62,400 nt of DNA, from positions 1-62,400 of IMG/VR virus record IMGVR_UViG_3300030430_003380; one strand, written 5' to 3'. Source of the DNA: a virus. Under the pieces are notes generated by a model. That model was not told where the DNA came from, did not search any database, and saw nothing but the letters and a program-made list of their open reading frames with translations. Below, piece by piece: positions 49,570 through 59,105 of this stretch. The position numbers and the translations under genes are program-made. The stretch's first letter is position 1. Every line of letters begins with the position of its first letter.

Positions 49570-50448
49570 TTATTGATTTATGTTTTTTAACCTACGTTCT
49601 ATTTCTTCATAAACAGACTCACCTTCACCAGAAGAACAGAAATCTACCATTCTATCAATAGGCTGTGTACCTATAGCAGGAACACAAATTGTATTACCTG
49701 AGTTTGTCCAAGTAATACCTGTTTTCTTCATAGAAATAATACCTGATTCCTCAGCCATTAATAAAAGTTGTTTCATCTCTGTTCTAGGGTCATTCATACC
49801 TGCTAAGAAAGTTGTAGGATTCTTTTCTGCTTGTATCTTCATATCCCAACGTATTTCATCAACACTCTTGTTAGTGTTAACACCTAATACCTTAGCATAC
49901 CCTACAAGCTCATTTAAAGGCATTTTAAGAGCAGCTTGGACAGCATCCATAACATTAGTTACTTTTTCAATATCCTTCTTAGCATCTCTTGATTGATCCT
50001 TTAATCTAAATGAAGGAACTTTACCTTTCATTCTATTAGGATTGTCAGCGTTAGCATTACACGCATCTAAATACTTTTTAAGAGTAGGGTTAGTATGATC
50101 TACAAAAAGAAAACCATTAGTAAAAGATATAGGATCTCTCATCTTAGCGTTTTCTGATTGCTCATCAGCGTATATAGATGTTTCACCAGCAACATATCTA
50201 ATCTTTCTGTTTTCACCAGTTACTGCATCAAATATAACATCTTCTGATTTTATCATATATACTATAGGAAACTGAGTTTTTCCATTCCTATCTTTTCTAC
50301 TCTTAAGTAATTGATAAATTGAAGGTTTAATTTCTTTTGTTCCTGCAGTAAATTTTGGAACAAACTTTTTTTCTACTACGGGAGCTTTAGCTTCGACCTT
50401 AGTAGACGTAGGAGGCGTAACAGCCTTACGTTTTTTTGTTGGTGTCAT
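49570..50448 (-). CDS. Conserved structural-region hypothetical protein
   Basis: A protein of 292 residues. Basic N-terminus (TPTKKRKAVTPP), then YQLLKSRKDRNGKTQFPIVY, a beta region with IFDAVTGENRKIRYVAGETSIY, and helices AVQAALKMPLNELVGYAKVL. I recall this type between capsid and ring genes in Bacteroidota phages, without a known function. It is a single-gene unit between two strong terminators, so its level may be set independently of capsid and ring genes. Confidence 0.6.
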   Translation of the reverse strand: MTPTKKRKAVTPPTSTKVEAKAPVVEKKFVPKFTAGTKEIKPSIYQLLKSRKDRNGKTQFPIVYMIKSEDVIFDAVTGENRKIRYVAGETSIYADEQSENAKMRDPISFTNGFLFVDHTNPTLKKYLDACNANADNPNRMKGKVPSFRLKDQSRDAKKDIEKVTNVMDAVQAALKMPLNELVGYAKVLGVNTNKSVDEIRWDMKIQAEKNPTTFLAGMNDPRTEMKQLLLMAEESGIISMKKTGITWTNSGNTICVPAIGTQPIDRMVDFCSSGEGESVYEEIERRLKNINQ

Positions 50449-50480
50449 AATAATTATTTTCTAAAATTAACTTAAAGTTT

Positions 50481-50506
50481 TATAAAGGAGGGGATTACTC
50501 CCCTCC
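50481..50506 (-). terminator. Rho-independent terminator, leftward
   Basis: Read leftward: GGAGGGG, loop AGTAAT, CCCCTCC, then TTTATAAAA. It follows the capsid and decoration-type genes and would stop much of the transcription from the capsid promoter. Confidence 0.8.
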
Positions 50507-50534
50507 AGTAAATATAATTAACTATTTCTAGTTA

Positions 50535-50879
50535 TTAAGCAGCATAAGTAATTGCACATCCTGATACACTAGATAAAAACTCAGAGTTATCCGCATCGCA
50601 AACAACAATAAATCCATTATCTTTAGAAACAGGCTCATTAATTTTGTCTGCTAAAGCTTTTAACACTTCTTTTATTTTTCCACTACCAAAAGTTAAAACA
50701 ACTTTGTCGTTAACATCTCCTGTAGCAAGTGAGTCACCTACAACTTGAGGCTTAAAATATAAAGTAGCTGTTGTAGCTGATGTTGCATCTGCACCTTTTA
50801 ATGCACTTGCTGGGTAAAGAGCCGCTTCACCTGTAGCGTCTGCAGAATTACCATCAGCAAAATATAAGTACTTTTCCAT
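50535..50879 (-). CDS. Small capsid-associated protein
   Basis: A protein of 114 residues, Ala/Asp-rich (ASALKGADATSATTATLYFKP; VLTFGSGKIKEVLKALADKI), in the position (directly after major capsid) where phages encode head decoration proteins or auxiliary capsid subunits. No family is recognised. 26 bases separate it from the capsid gene. Confidence 0.62.
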   Translation of the reverse strand: MEKYLYFADGNSADATGEAALYPASALKGADATSATTATLYFKPQVVGDSLATGDVNDKVVLTFGSGKIKEVLKALADKINEPVSKDNGFIVVCDADNSEFLSSVSGCAITYAA

Positions 50880-50905
50880 TTTCTTATGTTTTTATATATT
50901 AATAA

Positions 50906-52312
50906 TTATGATTTTTTGAACAATAAGAAACGGTTAGGAGCAAATCCTTCAAAACCTCTCTCAGATCGGTAGTTACACTGTAACGTATCTGTTTGATTAG
51001 TTTTGTTTTGTAGGACAGCAGAACCAGTTAACCAGTGCTCCATCTCACGAGAGTATCCACCAGCAGCTTTGTAACGTAAACGTAAAGCAGGAATCTTTTC
51101 TCCTGAACGAGGATCACGTTGTGAATCCATAGGAATACACATTCCGTAACCATTGTAGTTAAATCCATCAGCACCTAATAAAGATGGGTGATTAAATAGG
51201 TCGTATGTTTTCTTGTGGAAAGTGTAACCACCACGAGAGAACGAGTTAAAACCTAAGTTCAACGCCATATCTTTGTTATTTGCGAAAGTACCATAATTAG
51301 CACCACCTGCAGCATAAGCTCCCTGTGCAGCTAATAGGTCATCAATATCTAAAGACAAGTTAATACCAGCGTAAAGAGCCATCTCTTTTGCACCTCTAAA
51401 TTTATCTAAAGATTTTACTGCAGCATCAAAGTCAGCCATTGTAATTGCAGAAGAACCAAGATCCATAGATTGACCTTTGTTTTCCATAAATGGTAAAAGA
51501 CCTTCAGTTAAGTAAACTCGACTTCCTCCAGTATCACCAGTATCTACTGTATTGGCATCACCAGCTTGACCTAATACACATGCTAATTCACAGTAATCCA
51601 TGAATCTATTGTAAGTGTCAGCCTCACCTTTTAAGTACCATAGGTATCCAGAACCTGATTTAGGAGAATCAACTTTTAAGTAAGTAATATTAGTTGCTTC
51701 AGTACCTGTAACTTCAAATGTTTCTTTAATAATTTGACAGTTGTTTTGGTAGTGGTGTACACGAGGTGTTAAACCATCAGGTTGTCCAGTACCTTCAGCA
51801 TAAGCATTACCAATAATAACAAACTCAGAAGAAGCTATAAGAGCTGTTTCAGCAGCACCTACTAACTGAACTTTCCAAGTTAAAGCAGATCCTGATTGTA
51901 CTAAATAAATATTACCACCAGCATTTTGAATTAAGTCACCAACTCTTAAAGCGTGGTGACCTGCAGCAGTATCATCATCAGCACTTACACTTAAAGTACC
52001 TTGATTACCACTTTCAGCAGCAATAGAACCTGTAAAATTATTGTGATAAAAGTCTTCTTCGTAGTGTTCAAAAAGATGACTTGATGTTTCTTTCTTGTCT
52101 CCAAGTAATTCTAAAAGACCAGTAATACCTTGATCACCGTATCTTTTAATCATTTGTTCGTCAACATCACGCTTATGTATTCCTTGAGCTGCTGTAGTAG
52201 TTCCCCCATCCATTCGAGAAACTAAATCAACAGAACTTACATAGTTAAATGATGTTGCAACTTTTACTGCTGAAGGTGTTAACTTCGCAGCCGCATTTGA
52301 AACTGTTGCCAT
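50906..52312 (-). CDS. Major capsid protein
   Basis: A protein of 468 residues with the composition of an HK97-fold capsid: helical/disordered N-terminal 50 residues (possible scaffold-contact arm), an E-loop-like beta region (LIQNAGGNIYLVQSG), P-domain helices, and a C-terminal A-domain (RYKAAGGYSREMEHWLTGSA, FEGFAPNRFLLFKK). It lies directly after the acidic scaffold-like gene and before the decoration-like gene, the normal place. Length is near that of crAss-like capsid proteins. No protease gene is seen in the cluster. Confidence 0.83.
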   Translation of the reverse strand: MATVSNAAAKLTPSAVKVATSFNYVSSVDLVSRMDGGTTTAAQGIHKRDVDEQMIKRYGDQGITGLLELLGDKKETSSHLFEHYEEDFYHNNFTGSIAAESGNQGTLSVSADDDTAAGHHALRVGDLIQNAGGNIYLVQSGSALTWKVQLVGAAETALIASSEFVIIGNAYAEGTGQPDGLTPRVHHYQNNCQIIKETFEVTGTEATNITYLKVDSPKSGSGYLWYLKGEADTYNRFMDYCELACVLGQAGDANTVDTGDTGGSRVYLTEGLLPFMENKGQSMDLGSSAITMADFDAAVKSLDKFRGAKEMALYAGINLSLDIDDLLAAQGAYAAGGANYGTFANNKDMALNLGFNSFSRGGYTFHKKTYDLFNHPSLLGADGFNYNGYGMCIPMDSQRDPRSGEKIPALRLRYKAAGGYSREMEHWLTGSAVLQNKTNQTDTLQCNYRSERGFEGFAPNRFLLFKKS

Positions 52313-52343
52313 AACAATCTATATTTTTTAAAAATTAATTACT

Positions 52344-53435
52344 TTATTTACCCCAGATTTCATCTCTGAGCATATCTAGTGTAGATCTTTGCTTTTGAGG
52401 AGCTCCTTGTTTATCTTGTGTAAACGAAGGATTTTTAATTTCATTAATTACGCTTTCAGTACCTTTACTTCTATACTGATTAGCAACACCCCTAACAATT
52501 TTATCCATGTTATTCAAGATGTACATATCAGTATTCAAAGCATCAAAGTCCCAGTTACCACCTTCATCAATATACTTATCAAAAAAGTTTTCTAAATTAG
52601 AGTTATAACCTTTAATCTCTTGACGAGCATTGTCATCTAGATTGTAAATAAACTCTTCACCTTGGTCGTTCATTTCAAATGATAAACCTTCAAGATCATC
52701 GACCTCAGATTCCATTTGACCTAACCACTCAGTTCTTTCTTGTTCAGATACTTCAGGAGAAGCACTCTCAGTAGGCATAGCATAATCTTCTTTTACCTTA
52801 TTAAAGTACTCTCTAGCAGCTTTAGCGTCTTTCATTAATTGAACCTTACCAGCATTCATATCTCTCGTAGTGTACTCATCTTTGTCCATCTTATATGTCG
52901 CAGCCATATAATCGTTTAACTCAGCTTCAGTTAAATTAGGATTATCTAATCTTAGATACTCCTTCATTACTGCGTCATCAGATACATTAGATAAATCAAC
53001 TGTTTGAGTGTTCAGATAATCTTGAACTGTACGACCAGTATTTTTTACATACTCATTAATAACTCGAAGCTGCTCGCTAGCGAAATCACCACTTTCTGCT
53101 TGTGTACTAGTTATGTTAAGATCATCAAATGATGTTAGGTCTCTCCCAAGCTTCTCGCTAAGGTATTGTAAGACAACTTCATCATCACTGATTTCTTCAC
53201 CCTCTACTTGTTGATCACCTTGAAATTCATCAACATTGGTAGTTTCCTCATTATTTAAAGAACTATCACTTGTTAAATCTATAACGTTAGAATCATCTTC
53301 CGTTACAGTTTGCTGTTCTTGTTGTTCAACACCCTCATCTTGATTAGATGTAAGGTCAACAACATTATTATTTTCTGCTTCTGTGCCTGCGACTTCTCCA
53401 CCGAAGGCTTTTGCAAATTGATCTTCTATTGCCAT
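52344..53435 (-). CDS. Acidic scaffold-like protein
   Basis: A protein of 363 residues, very acidic in its first third (NNVVDLTSNQDEGVEQQEQ; two copies of the V(V/I)DLTS motif near residues 24-29 and 50-54), then helical (FDKYIDEGGNWDFDALNTDMY). The composition and the place between portal and capsid fit an internal scaffold. There is a strong promoter at 53465-53495 just before it, so scaffold and capsid are probably highly expressed. Confidence 0.72.
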   Translation of the reverse strand: MAIEDQFAKAFGGEVAGTEAENNNVVDLTSNQDEGVEQQEQQTVTEDDSNVIDLTSDSSLNNEETTNVDEFQGDQQVEGEEISDDEVVLQYLSEKLGRDLTSFDDLNITSTQAESGDFASEQLRVINEYVKNTGRTVQDYLNTQTVDLSNVSDDAVMKEYLRLDNPNLTEAELNDYMAATYKMDKDEYTTRDMNAGKVQLMKDAKAAREYFNKVKEDYAMPTESASPEVSEQERTEWLGQMESEVDDLEGLSFEMNDQGEEFIYNLDDNARQEIKGYNSNLENFFDKYIDEGGNWDFDALNTDMYILNNMDKIVRGVANQYRSKGTESVINEIKNPSFTQDKQGAPQKQRSTLDMLRDEIWGK

Positions 53436-53464
53436 TTTATTTAAATTTACTTTAGTTGTTTTCG

Positions 53465-53495
53465 CAAATATAATTTTTTTCTAGTTAGAATCAAA
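53465..53495 (-). promoter_or_regulatory. Capsid-operon promoter (TTTG, 19 bases, TATATTTG)
   Basis: Read leftward: TTTG (53495-53492), a 19-base spacer, TATATTTG (53472-53465), exact matches to the Bacteroidota consensus. It lies in the gap between portal and scaffold genes and ends 29 bases before ATG 53435. Confidence 0.75.
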
Positions 53496-55898
53496 TTATT
53501 CTTCCTGTTTATTTTCAGTAATACCTAAAGGACCTCTGCGTCCTTCTCTTTGTTCTATTAATTGAGATTGATTTATAGCAGATTGCTGTTGAACAGACTT
53601 TCTAGTTTCTCCTTGTACAGATGCAGCACCTTCTTTACCAAGATTACTAAGTTCTATTTCTCTTAATCTTCTTTGATGTTGAGCTTGCTCAAACTGTTCT
53701 TTAAGCTGATAATCAAGTTGTTTTAATTGCATATCTGCCTGAGCTTTTGCCTGAACACGAGCTTGCTCTATCTGCATCTCAGCTTGCATTTCTTGTTGTT
53801 TTAACTGTGAAGATTGTTGAGCTGACTGTTGTTGCAACTGAGCATTTTGTTCTGCTGCTTGTTGAGCCATAGATCTTTGTTCTCTTTGATATTTAGATCT
53901 TCTTAAGACAAGCATTTGATTAGCCATCTTAACATTTTTTATAGAACGTATAGCTATAGCATCCTCTAACCTAAGTTCTTTTTGAGCTAAAGATACTTGT
54001 ATATTTTGCTCCATCATTTGCCTTTCTTCTTCATCAGGTGCTATATCCAAAGTAATACCAAATTCATGTATAGATAATTTTTTCATCATATCTATACTAT
54101 TCATAGACGCACCACCTATAACGTTAGCATACATCCCATGTAGATTTTTAAAATTAACTAAGTCTTGCATTCTAATACTTATACTTTGAGATATACTTCT
54201 TGTAACGCTAAGATAGGCATCATTAATATCTCTAGTAGCATTATTAGAGGCTAGTAAAGCTAACTTTTGAACACCCACTAAAGCTTCGCTGGATGGTTTA
54301 GAAGCATCTCTTGCTTCGTTTACACCAGTTACATCACGAATCATTTGTAAGTTATGTTGATAAACATTTATAAGGGTAGCAAAGTCACGACCTATACCAT
54401 TTTCTAATTCTTGAATAGGCATAGCGTTAGTCATATTACCTTCGTCATCCATTCTACGATAATAAACATTACCAGTTTGATCGTATATTTCTTGAAGTTC
54501 TAATGGTGTAAAAGTACCTCCATCACCCTTTGATACGTTTTCTAATGCACCTATCTCAAACGCTGCACCTTTAGGTCTAGCCTTAGCAAGAACCTGTTGT
54601 ATCTTAAGATGAGCTAATTGTATCTGGTCAGCAAAAGGAATCATCCTATCTACCAAAGAACGACTCTTCATTTTGTATAAGTTTGGTTGATAAATTATAT
54701 ACGAAAGTCTTGTTTCAGATAAATTTGACTTAGGTCTAGGCATATCTTGCATCATACCATAATTAAATATATAATCTGTACCAACTATATATTTACCACT
54801 ATAAATAACTTTTACAGTAGATCCAATACTTTCTCTTTTAGTTTTAGATTTTTTAGGTGGTTTATAATTACTAGGTTTTTTATTTACAGAATAACCACCA
54901 AATTTATTTTCTTTCTTTTCATAATTTAAGGAATGACTTGTAATAAACTCAGCATCTAATATATTTACGCTAAACTTATCATAATCATAAGTTTGGTTTC
55001 CATTTTCATAATAAGCCTGAGTACCGTAGTTCATAGGATTATTATTTTTACCTGCGTACTGTTTTGCAATTTTAGCATAATCATCTTCATCAAACTCATC
55101 CCCTGCCTGTTGCTTAAGATCAGCAATAGTTATAGAGTAAACTTCACCTGCATGACGAATATTTTTAAAATCTGGTTTAGAAGAAAAAGAAGTTATAAGA
55201 TTTGCAGGATCAACGTGTCTTATTTTAACACCTTCAGTTTTTGATATTTCTGTTTTAGCAGCACAAAGACCTAACACAACAAGATCGCGAATCATATATC
55301 TTTTAATATTATCGTAATCATTTATATCCATGGTGTATTCTATAGATTTCTCTAAAGCTATTTCTACTGATTGTTTGTAGTTCATAGCCATGTACATTTC
55401 TATTTCTTCAGGAGTATCAGCAACAAAACTTTCATCTGTTAACTTCATTCCAGCCTTATCTTCAATCTTTGAAATAAAAGACCTCATCATCATATCAGCA
55501 TACATTTTCTTTTTTTGCTCATATCTTTGATTAGTAGCAACTGGATCTATAGACTTAGCTTTAACCTCATAATCTTGATTTACCATACCATTAACAATAA
55601 CGTCAACAAACTTTGGTACTATTGATACTGGGGTAAAATCTATATTTAAATACGATGTATCACCTTGTACATCAAGAAGGTCTTTATATTTACCTACATC
55701 TTGATTACCTTCAGCATAAGATCTGTTACGATTGTATCGTATCTTCTTATCTCTAAAGTAAACATCACTATTATCTTGCCACTCATAGTACATGGTTCTA
55801 AAATATTCAAGACCATATTCTTTTGTAGCTTTTTCTTCATTTGTAGCTAGAGGTGATGGATAACCATTTAATTTTTTCTTATCGTTTAGATAGTTCAT
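53496..55898 (-). CDS. Portal protein
   Basis: A protein of 800 residues. N-terminal helical part (KATKEYGLEYFRTMYYEWQD, DKKIRYNRNRSYAEGNQDV), a middle wing and stem region with IRDVTGVNEARDASKPSSEALVG-like portal segment (near residues 530-555), and a C-terminal Gln-rich coiled coil (residues about 685-765, e.g. QQSSQLKQQEMQAEMQIEQ), as in large podovirus portals. It forms the dodecameric DNA gate at the capsid vertex. It overlaps the terminase stop by 4 bases. Confidence 0.87.
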   Translation of the reverse strand: MNYLNDKKKLNGYPSPLATNEEKATKEYGLEYFRTMYYEWQDNSDVYFRDKKIRYNRNRSYAEGNQDVGKYKDLLDVQGDTSYLNIDFTPVSIVPKFVDVIVNGMVNQDYEVKAKSIDPVATNQRYEQKKKMYADMMMRSFISKIEDKAGMKLTDESFVADTPEEIEMYMAMNYKQSVEIALEKSIEYTMDINDYDNIKRYMIRDLVVLGLCAAKTEISKTEGVKIRHVDPANLITSFSSKPDFKNIRHAGEVYSITIADLKQQAGDEFDEDDYAKIAKQYAGKNNNPMNYGTQAYYENGNQTYDYDKFSVNILDAEFITSHSLNYEKKENKFGGYSVNKKPSNYKPPKKSKTKRESIGSTVKVIYSGKYIVGTDYIFNYGMMQDMPRPKSNLSETRLSYIIYQPNLYKMKSRSLVDRMIPFADQIQLAHLKIQQVLAKARPKGAAFEIGALENVSKGDGGTFTPLELQEIYDQTGNVYYRRMDDEGNMTNAMPIQELENGIGRDFATLINVYQHNLQMIRDVTGVNEARDASKPSSEALVGVQKLALLASNNATRDINDAYLSVTRSISQSISIRMQDLVNFKNLHGMYANVIGGASMNSIDMMKKLSIHEFGITLDIAPDEEERQMMEQNIQVSLAQKELRLEDAIAIRSIKNVKMANQMLVLRRSKYQREQRSMAQQAAEQNAQLQQQSAQQSSQLKQQEMQAEMQIEQARVQAKAQADMQLKQLDYQLKEQFEQAQHQRRLREIELSNLGKEGAASVQGETRKSVQQQSAINQSQLIEQREGRRGPLGITENKQEE

Positions 55899-57988
55899 GC
55901 TCTTATTCGTTTACTAAACATTCCTCTGTTATTATATTTTTTAACTAAAGGAGATGAAATCTTTAATTCTTTTTTAGGTTTTATATATTTTTGAGAAGCT
56001 AGTAAAGCTAAAGAAGAAGATATACTAGCATCGTATTTTGTTCTATTATCTATCTCGAACCTACTCCAGTCATCTAAAAGAGTGTTAAAATAACATCTAC
56101 CAATTTCACCTGTATTTGCATTGTATCCAACATAATCATATATATATGTGGCTATAGCTTCTGCTTGAGCATTTATTACTGCTGCACCAGAGCCAGGTAT
56201 ACCTTTAGTTTTTTGTTTACCTCTGCTCCATTCTGTATGAGTCATATCTGGTCTATCCATTAAATACTCATAGTATCCTCTGTTTTCAAAATACTTTAAT
56301 ATTCCTACTTTATTATTCTCTACTAATATTTGACATCCATAAAATACACACATCTTAATCATGTCTTCGTAAAATATTTCCGCTTTAGGAGGTCTATTAA
56401 TGTACTCACACACAAACTGCATAGACGCATCACTTGCCATGCTAAACTTATGGAATACATGAGCAGCAGCGTCAGACCTTCTACCATCCGTAGTGGTATC
56501 ATGATCATAAGGGTCACATCCTGCAACCAAAACATCTGATTTACCAGGGAACTTTTTGCTATATCTAGATGTAATAACATTTTGGTTTTGAACTTCTGGA
56601 ACCCAAGTAATTTCCCATTTACCTTTTCTGTGAGGTATCCAAATAACCTCGCTATCTTGTATGCCATTTTTCCAAACAAATTCACCTCTTGTTGTTGGAG
56701 TGTTATTTATCTCATTATAATCCATTTGTTGATAAATTCTCTCAACATCAAATATACAACTTTGCGTATCGTTTCTAAAAGCTTCTTCTACAGTAAATGG
56801 AAACTGACGTTTAAATTCAGATAAAGCTGTAGTGTCATCTTTTAATACATCTCTCCTGTTTTGTATATAATCTCTAGCACCAGTATCAATCATCATATCA
56901 TCAATACCCATAACAGGTTTATCTGGTGTATCTATAACAGAATAACCATATTCATCTATAAAACCTTCAAGGTTATCATAAGCTGGTATAAAAAGTTTAT
57001 ATAGACCACTTTTAGTCCTACCATTGAGATCTTTTTCACCCATGTCAGAGTCATAAAATATGTCTTTAAACTCTGCACCACCATCTTGTTGTTTGTTAGC
57101 AGTAGAACCCATCATACACTTACCAACAACTTTTCTACCTAACAAAAGACATGTTTGAGTTACACTCCAGTTTTTCTTTATAGAGTTTTGACCTGTCCAC
57201 TTACCAGCCTCATCATGTACTAGAAGTTTTAACTTCATACCATCATAACTATTGTCAGCAGTATTTTTCCAATCTATTATAGAATTTAAGGCTTCAGATT
57301 TTTCTATGTGTTTTTGATTTCTTGTTATCTTTTTAGCAGGCTCTCTAAATGCTAACTCTACACGAGGATTACTAGAACCATCCTGTATAGGTTGAAAAAA
57401 GAAAGGATAGTTTCTATAAATACGAACCACCTTATCAGTAAACATTGTTTTAGCATCAGCACCTGTTTTAGATAACAAACCAAAGTTACTATCGTAAACT
57501 TGAGTAGCTAGATTAACTATTTCGCTACTTGCCATGTAAGAAAAACCACTACGTCTGTTTTTAAGAAAACACATACCGTATGAGTTCTTATCGTTTTTAC
57601 ACGCTTCCCAAAAAATAAAGAACGTTCTATTAGCATCCCTGTAATCAGGATAACCAACATCTATTTTGCTCCACTGGAGAAACATATAATGAGACCCAGT
57701 GATATAAGTTGGAACACCATTATTATAAAACCACAAACCATCTCTTCTTCTTCTAAACTCTTCTTCTATGTAGTCTACATAATCTGTAGCATTCTCTCTT
57801 GTTAATCCCTTTGGTATATCCTCTCTAGTCCACTTTTGTTGTTTCTTAGGCAGGTTGTGATATAGTATATTTTTTTTATATCTAGGCTTTTTAGGTAGAA
57901 CTATCTTTAAGTTGTCAAACTCTAAGATATCACCTTCACTACCGTCTATAAGATATATTATATCATTTTTTTGCATACCTTTCAGCAA
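55895..57988 (-). CDS. terL: Terminase large subunit
   Basis: A protein of 697 residues. The ATPase has a deviant Walker A LKNRRSGFS (142-150), preceded by YITGSHYMFLQWSKIDVGYPDY, and a Walker B KLLVHDEAGKW (254-264). The nuclease Asp is in LVAGCDPYDHD (487-497), with VENNKVG and an Asp-rich C-terminal region after it. The long N-terminal extension and the GSHYMFLQW element recall crAss-like and Cellulophaga phage terminases. It pumps DNA into capsids. MQKNDIIYL, four codons in, is an alternative start. It overlaps the 97-residue gene by 26 bases. Confidence 0.92.
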   Translation of the reverse strand: MLKGMQKNDIIYLIDGSEGDILEFDNLKIVLPKKPRYKKNILYHNLPKKQQKWTREDIPKGLTRENATDYVDYIEEEFRRRRDGLWFYNNGVPTYITGSHYMFLQWSKIDVGYPDYRDANRTFFIFWEACKNDKNSYGMCFLKNRRSGFSYMASSEIVNLATQVYDSNFGLLSKTGADAKTMFTDKVVRIYRNYPFFFQPIQDGSSNPRVELAFREPAKKITRNQKHIEKSEALNSIIDWKNTADNSYDGMKLKLLVHDEAGKWTGQNSIKKNWSVTQTCLLLGRKVVGKCMMGSTANKQQDGGAEFKDIFYDSDMGEKDLNGRTKSGLYKLFIPAYDNLEGFIDEYGYSVIDTPDKPVMGIDDMMIDTGARDYIQNRRDVLKDDTTALSEFKRQFPFTVEEAFRNDTQSCIFDVERIYQQMDYNEINNTPTTRGEFVWKNGIQDSEVIWIPHRKGKWEITWVPEVQNQNVITSRYSKKFPGKSDVLVAGCDPYDHDTTTDGRRSDAAAHVFHKFSMASDASMQFVCEYINRPPKAEIFYEDMIKMCVFYGCQILVENNKVGILKYFENRGYYEYLMDRPDMTHTEWSRGKQKTKGIPGSGAAVINAQAEAIATYIYDYVGYNANTGEIGRCYFNTLLDDWSRFEIDNRTKYDASISSSLALLASQKYIKPKKELKISSPLVKKYNNRGMFSKRIRA

Positions 57989-58256
57989 AAGATCCTTTAA
58001 AATCTTTTTTCTCTTCTATTAAGGATTCTCCTTCCTTGATTCTATCTTCAAGGTTTTTTATTCCTAAAAGAATTTCTTGACAGTCCTCAAAACATTCTCT
58101 TTTTGCTTTTATAGCTTGTCTTCTTTTAGCATCATCTTCTTCTATTAAAGGTTTACTTATTTCTTCTATAAGAAGATCTACAGCTCCTTTACTTGCTTCT
58201 ATTAACTTCTCTAAAGTTTTAAGAGCATAATCTTTATTCTGCTCCTTCATAAACAC
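57963..58256 (-). CDS. Small helical protein before the terminase, possible small terminase subunit
   Basis: A protein of 97 residues, wholly helical and charged (YALKTLEKLIEASKGAVDLLIEEI; AIKAKRECFEDCQEILLGIK). The place directly before the large terminase is where small subunits usually sit, but no DNA-binding motif is visible, so this is a positional guess. It overlaps the GroES-like gene by 23 bases and the terminase by 26. Confidence 0.55.
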   Translation of the reverse strand: MFMKEQNKDYALKTLEKLIEASKGAVDLLIEEISKPLIEEDDAKRRQAIKAKRECFEDCQEILLGIKNLEDRIKEGESLIEEKKDFKGSFAERYAKK

Positions 58257-58803
58257 CTAATATATCAAAGTTTCTCATTCGTAGAAGAGACTCTCCATTT
58301 ATATCCATGTCGTACTCAGAGTTTTCACTAAAAAATACTCTATCTCCTTTTTTAACACCCTGCTCTTTCATCCAGTCATTTATATATACAGCATGACCAT
58401 GAAGCTCTACATCAGAAGCAGATGTTTCTAAAAATATACCAGATTCAGTTTTTTCTGCTTCTTTTCTTTCTTGTTTTACAAAGTTCCATATACCTATTGG
58501 TATCATTTCACCATCTCTTTCAACTAAATATATTTGATCTTTAGTAGCCTGATAAACTTCTTTATTATCTATATATTTTACTTTGTTTGAATCTGTTGCA
58601 ACAAAATGATGAAACCATATTTTATCACCTTTTTGTATGTTTAATTTATTATGCATAGGTGTCTCGTAAACAACTCCAAATTGTCTTGCTAACTTCATCG
58701 GGTTATAAGACGTGTCTCTATACAATTCAACACCATTTAACATAATGGTGTCTTCAGTTTGCTTTACCACTTCTATCCAGTAAAGATCTTTAATTGGCTT
58801 CAT
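58234..58803 (-). CDS. GroES/Cpn10-like co-chaperonin
   Basis: A protein of 189 residues. Two stretches look like Cpn10 beta barrels: about 20-95 (LARQFGVVYETPMHNKL, IQKGDKIWFHHFV) and about 105-188 (SGIFLETSASD as mobile-loop-like segment, VKKGDRVFFSENSEYDMDINGESLL and RMRNFDILGVYE). The GD-(R/K)-V-x-F and terminal D-I-L-x-V elements are the Cpn10 signature. Double-domain or single-domain co-chaperonins encoded by phages (T4 gp31 is the classic case) redirect host GroEL to fold capsid protein. It sits in the assembly operon, just before the terminase region. Confidence 0.75.
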   Translation of the reverse strand: MKPIKDLYWIEVVKQTEDTIMLNGVELYRDTSYNPMKLARQFGVVYETPMHNKLNIQKGDKIWFHHFVATDSNKVKYIDNKEVYQATKDQIYLVERDGEMIPIGIWNFVKQERKEAEKTESGIFLETSASDVELHGHAVYINDWMKEQGVKKGDRVFFSENSEYDMDINGESLLRMRNFDILGVYEGAE

Positions 58804-58820
58804 ATTTATTTATTTAAAAT

Positions 58821-59090
58821 TTACTTAACTTCGTATTCATCTAAAACAGCAGTGTTATATTCTATTGCTGTGGGTTGAGAAAAAAACCTTTTCCAAGGTC
58901 TTGAAAACTCTTCTTCATCTTTTTTTATATATACATCATATACTACTTGTTGATGTTTATACCAAGCCGCTTCGTCTTGAATTATTGCGGTGACTTCTAG
59001 TGAACCTCCAAGCATCTTTTGACCTACCTGATAAGTCAATCCTTGCTTTAAGTCCCCTATTGTTATTTTTCTTATAATGGGATTTTCCAT
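58821..59090 (-). CDS. Small hypothetical protein in the assembly operon
   Basis: A protein of 89 residues. PIIRKITIGDLKQGLTYQVGQ and EVTAIIQDEAAWYKHQ recall small proteins of unknown function in Bacteroidota phages. It is beta/alpha mixed, with no motif. The gene lies between the fibre gene (15-base gap) and the GroES-like gene (17-base gap). Confidence 0.6.
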   Translation of the reverse strand: MENPIIRKITIGDLKQGLTYQVGQKMLGGSLEVTAIIQDEAAWYKHQQVVYDVYIKKDEEEFSRPWKRFFSQPTAIEYNTAVLDEYEVK

Positions 59091-59105
59091 ATTTATTTAA
59101 TTTAA

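Noticed and set aside
56359-56685. Leftward frame inside the terminase
   Set aside because: It is an out-of-frame shadow; the terminase reading frame carries the conserved motifs.
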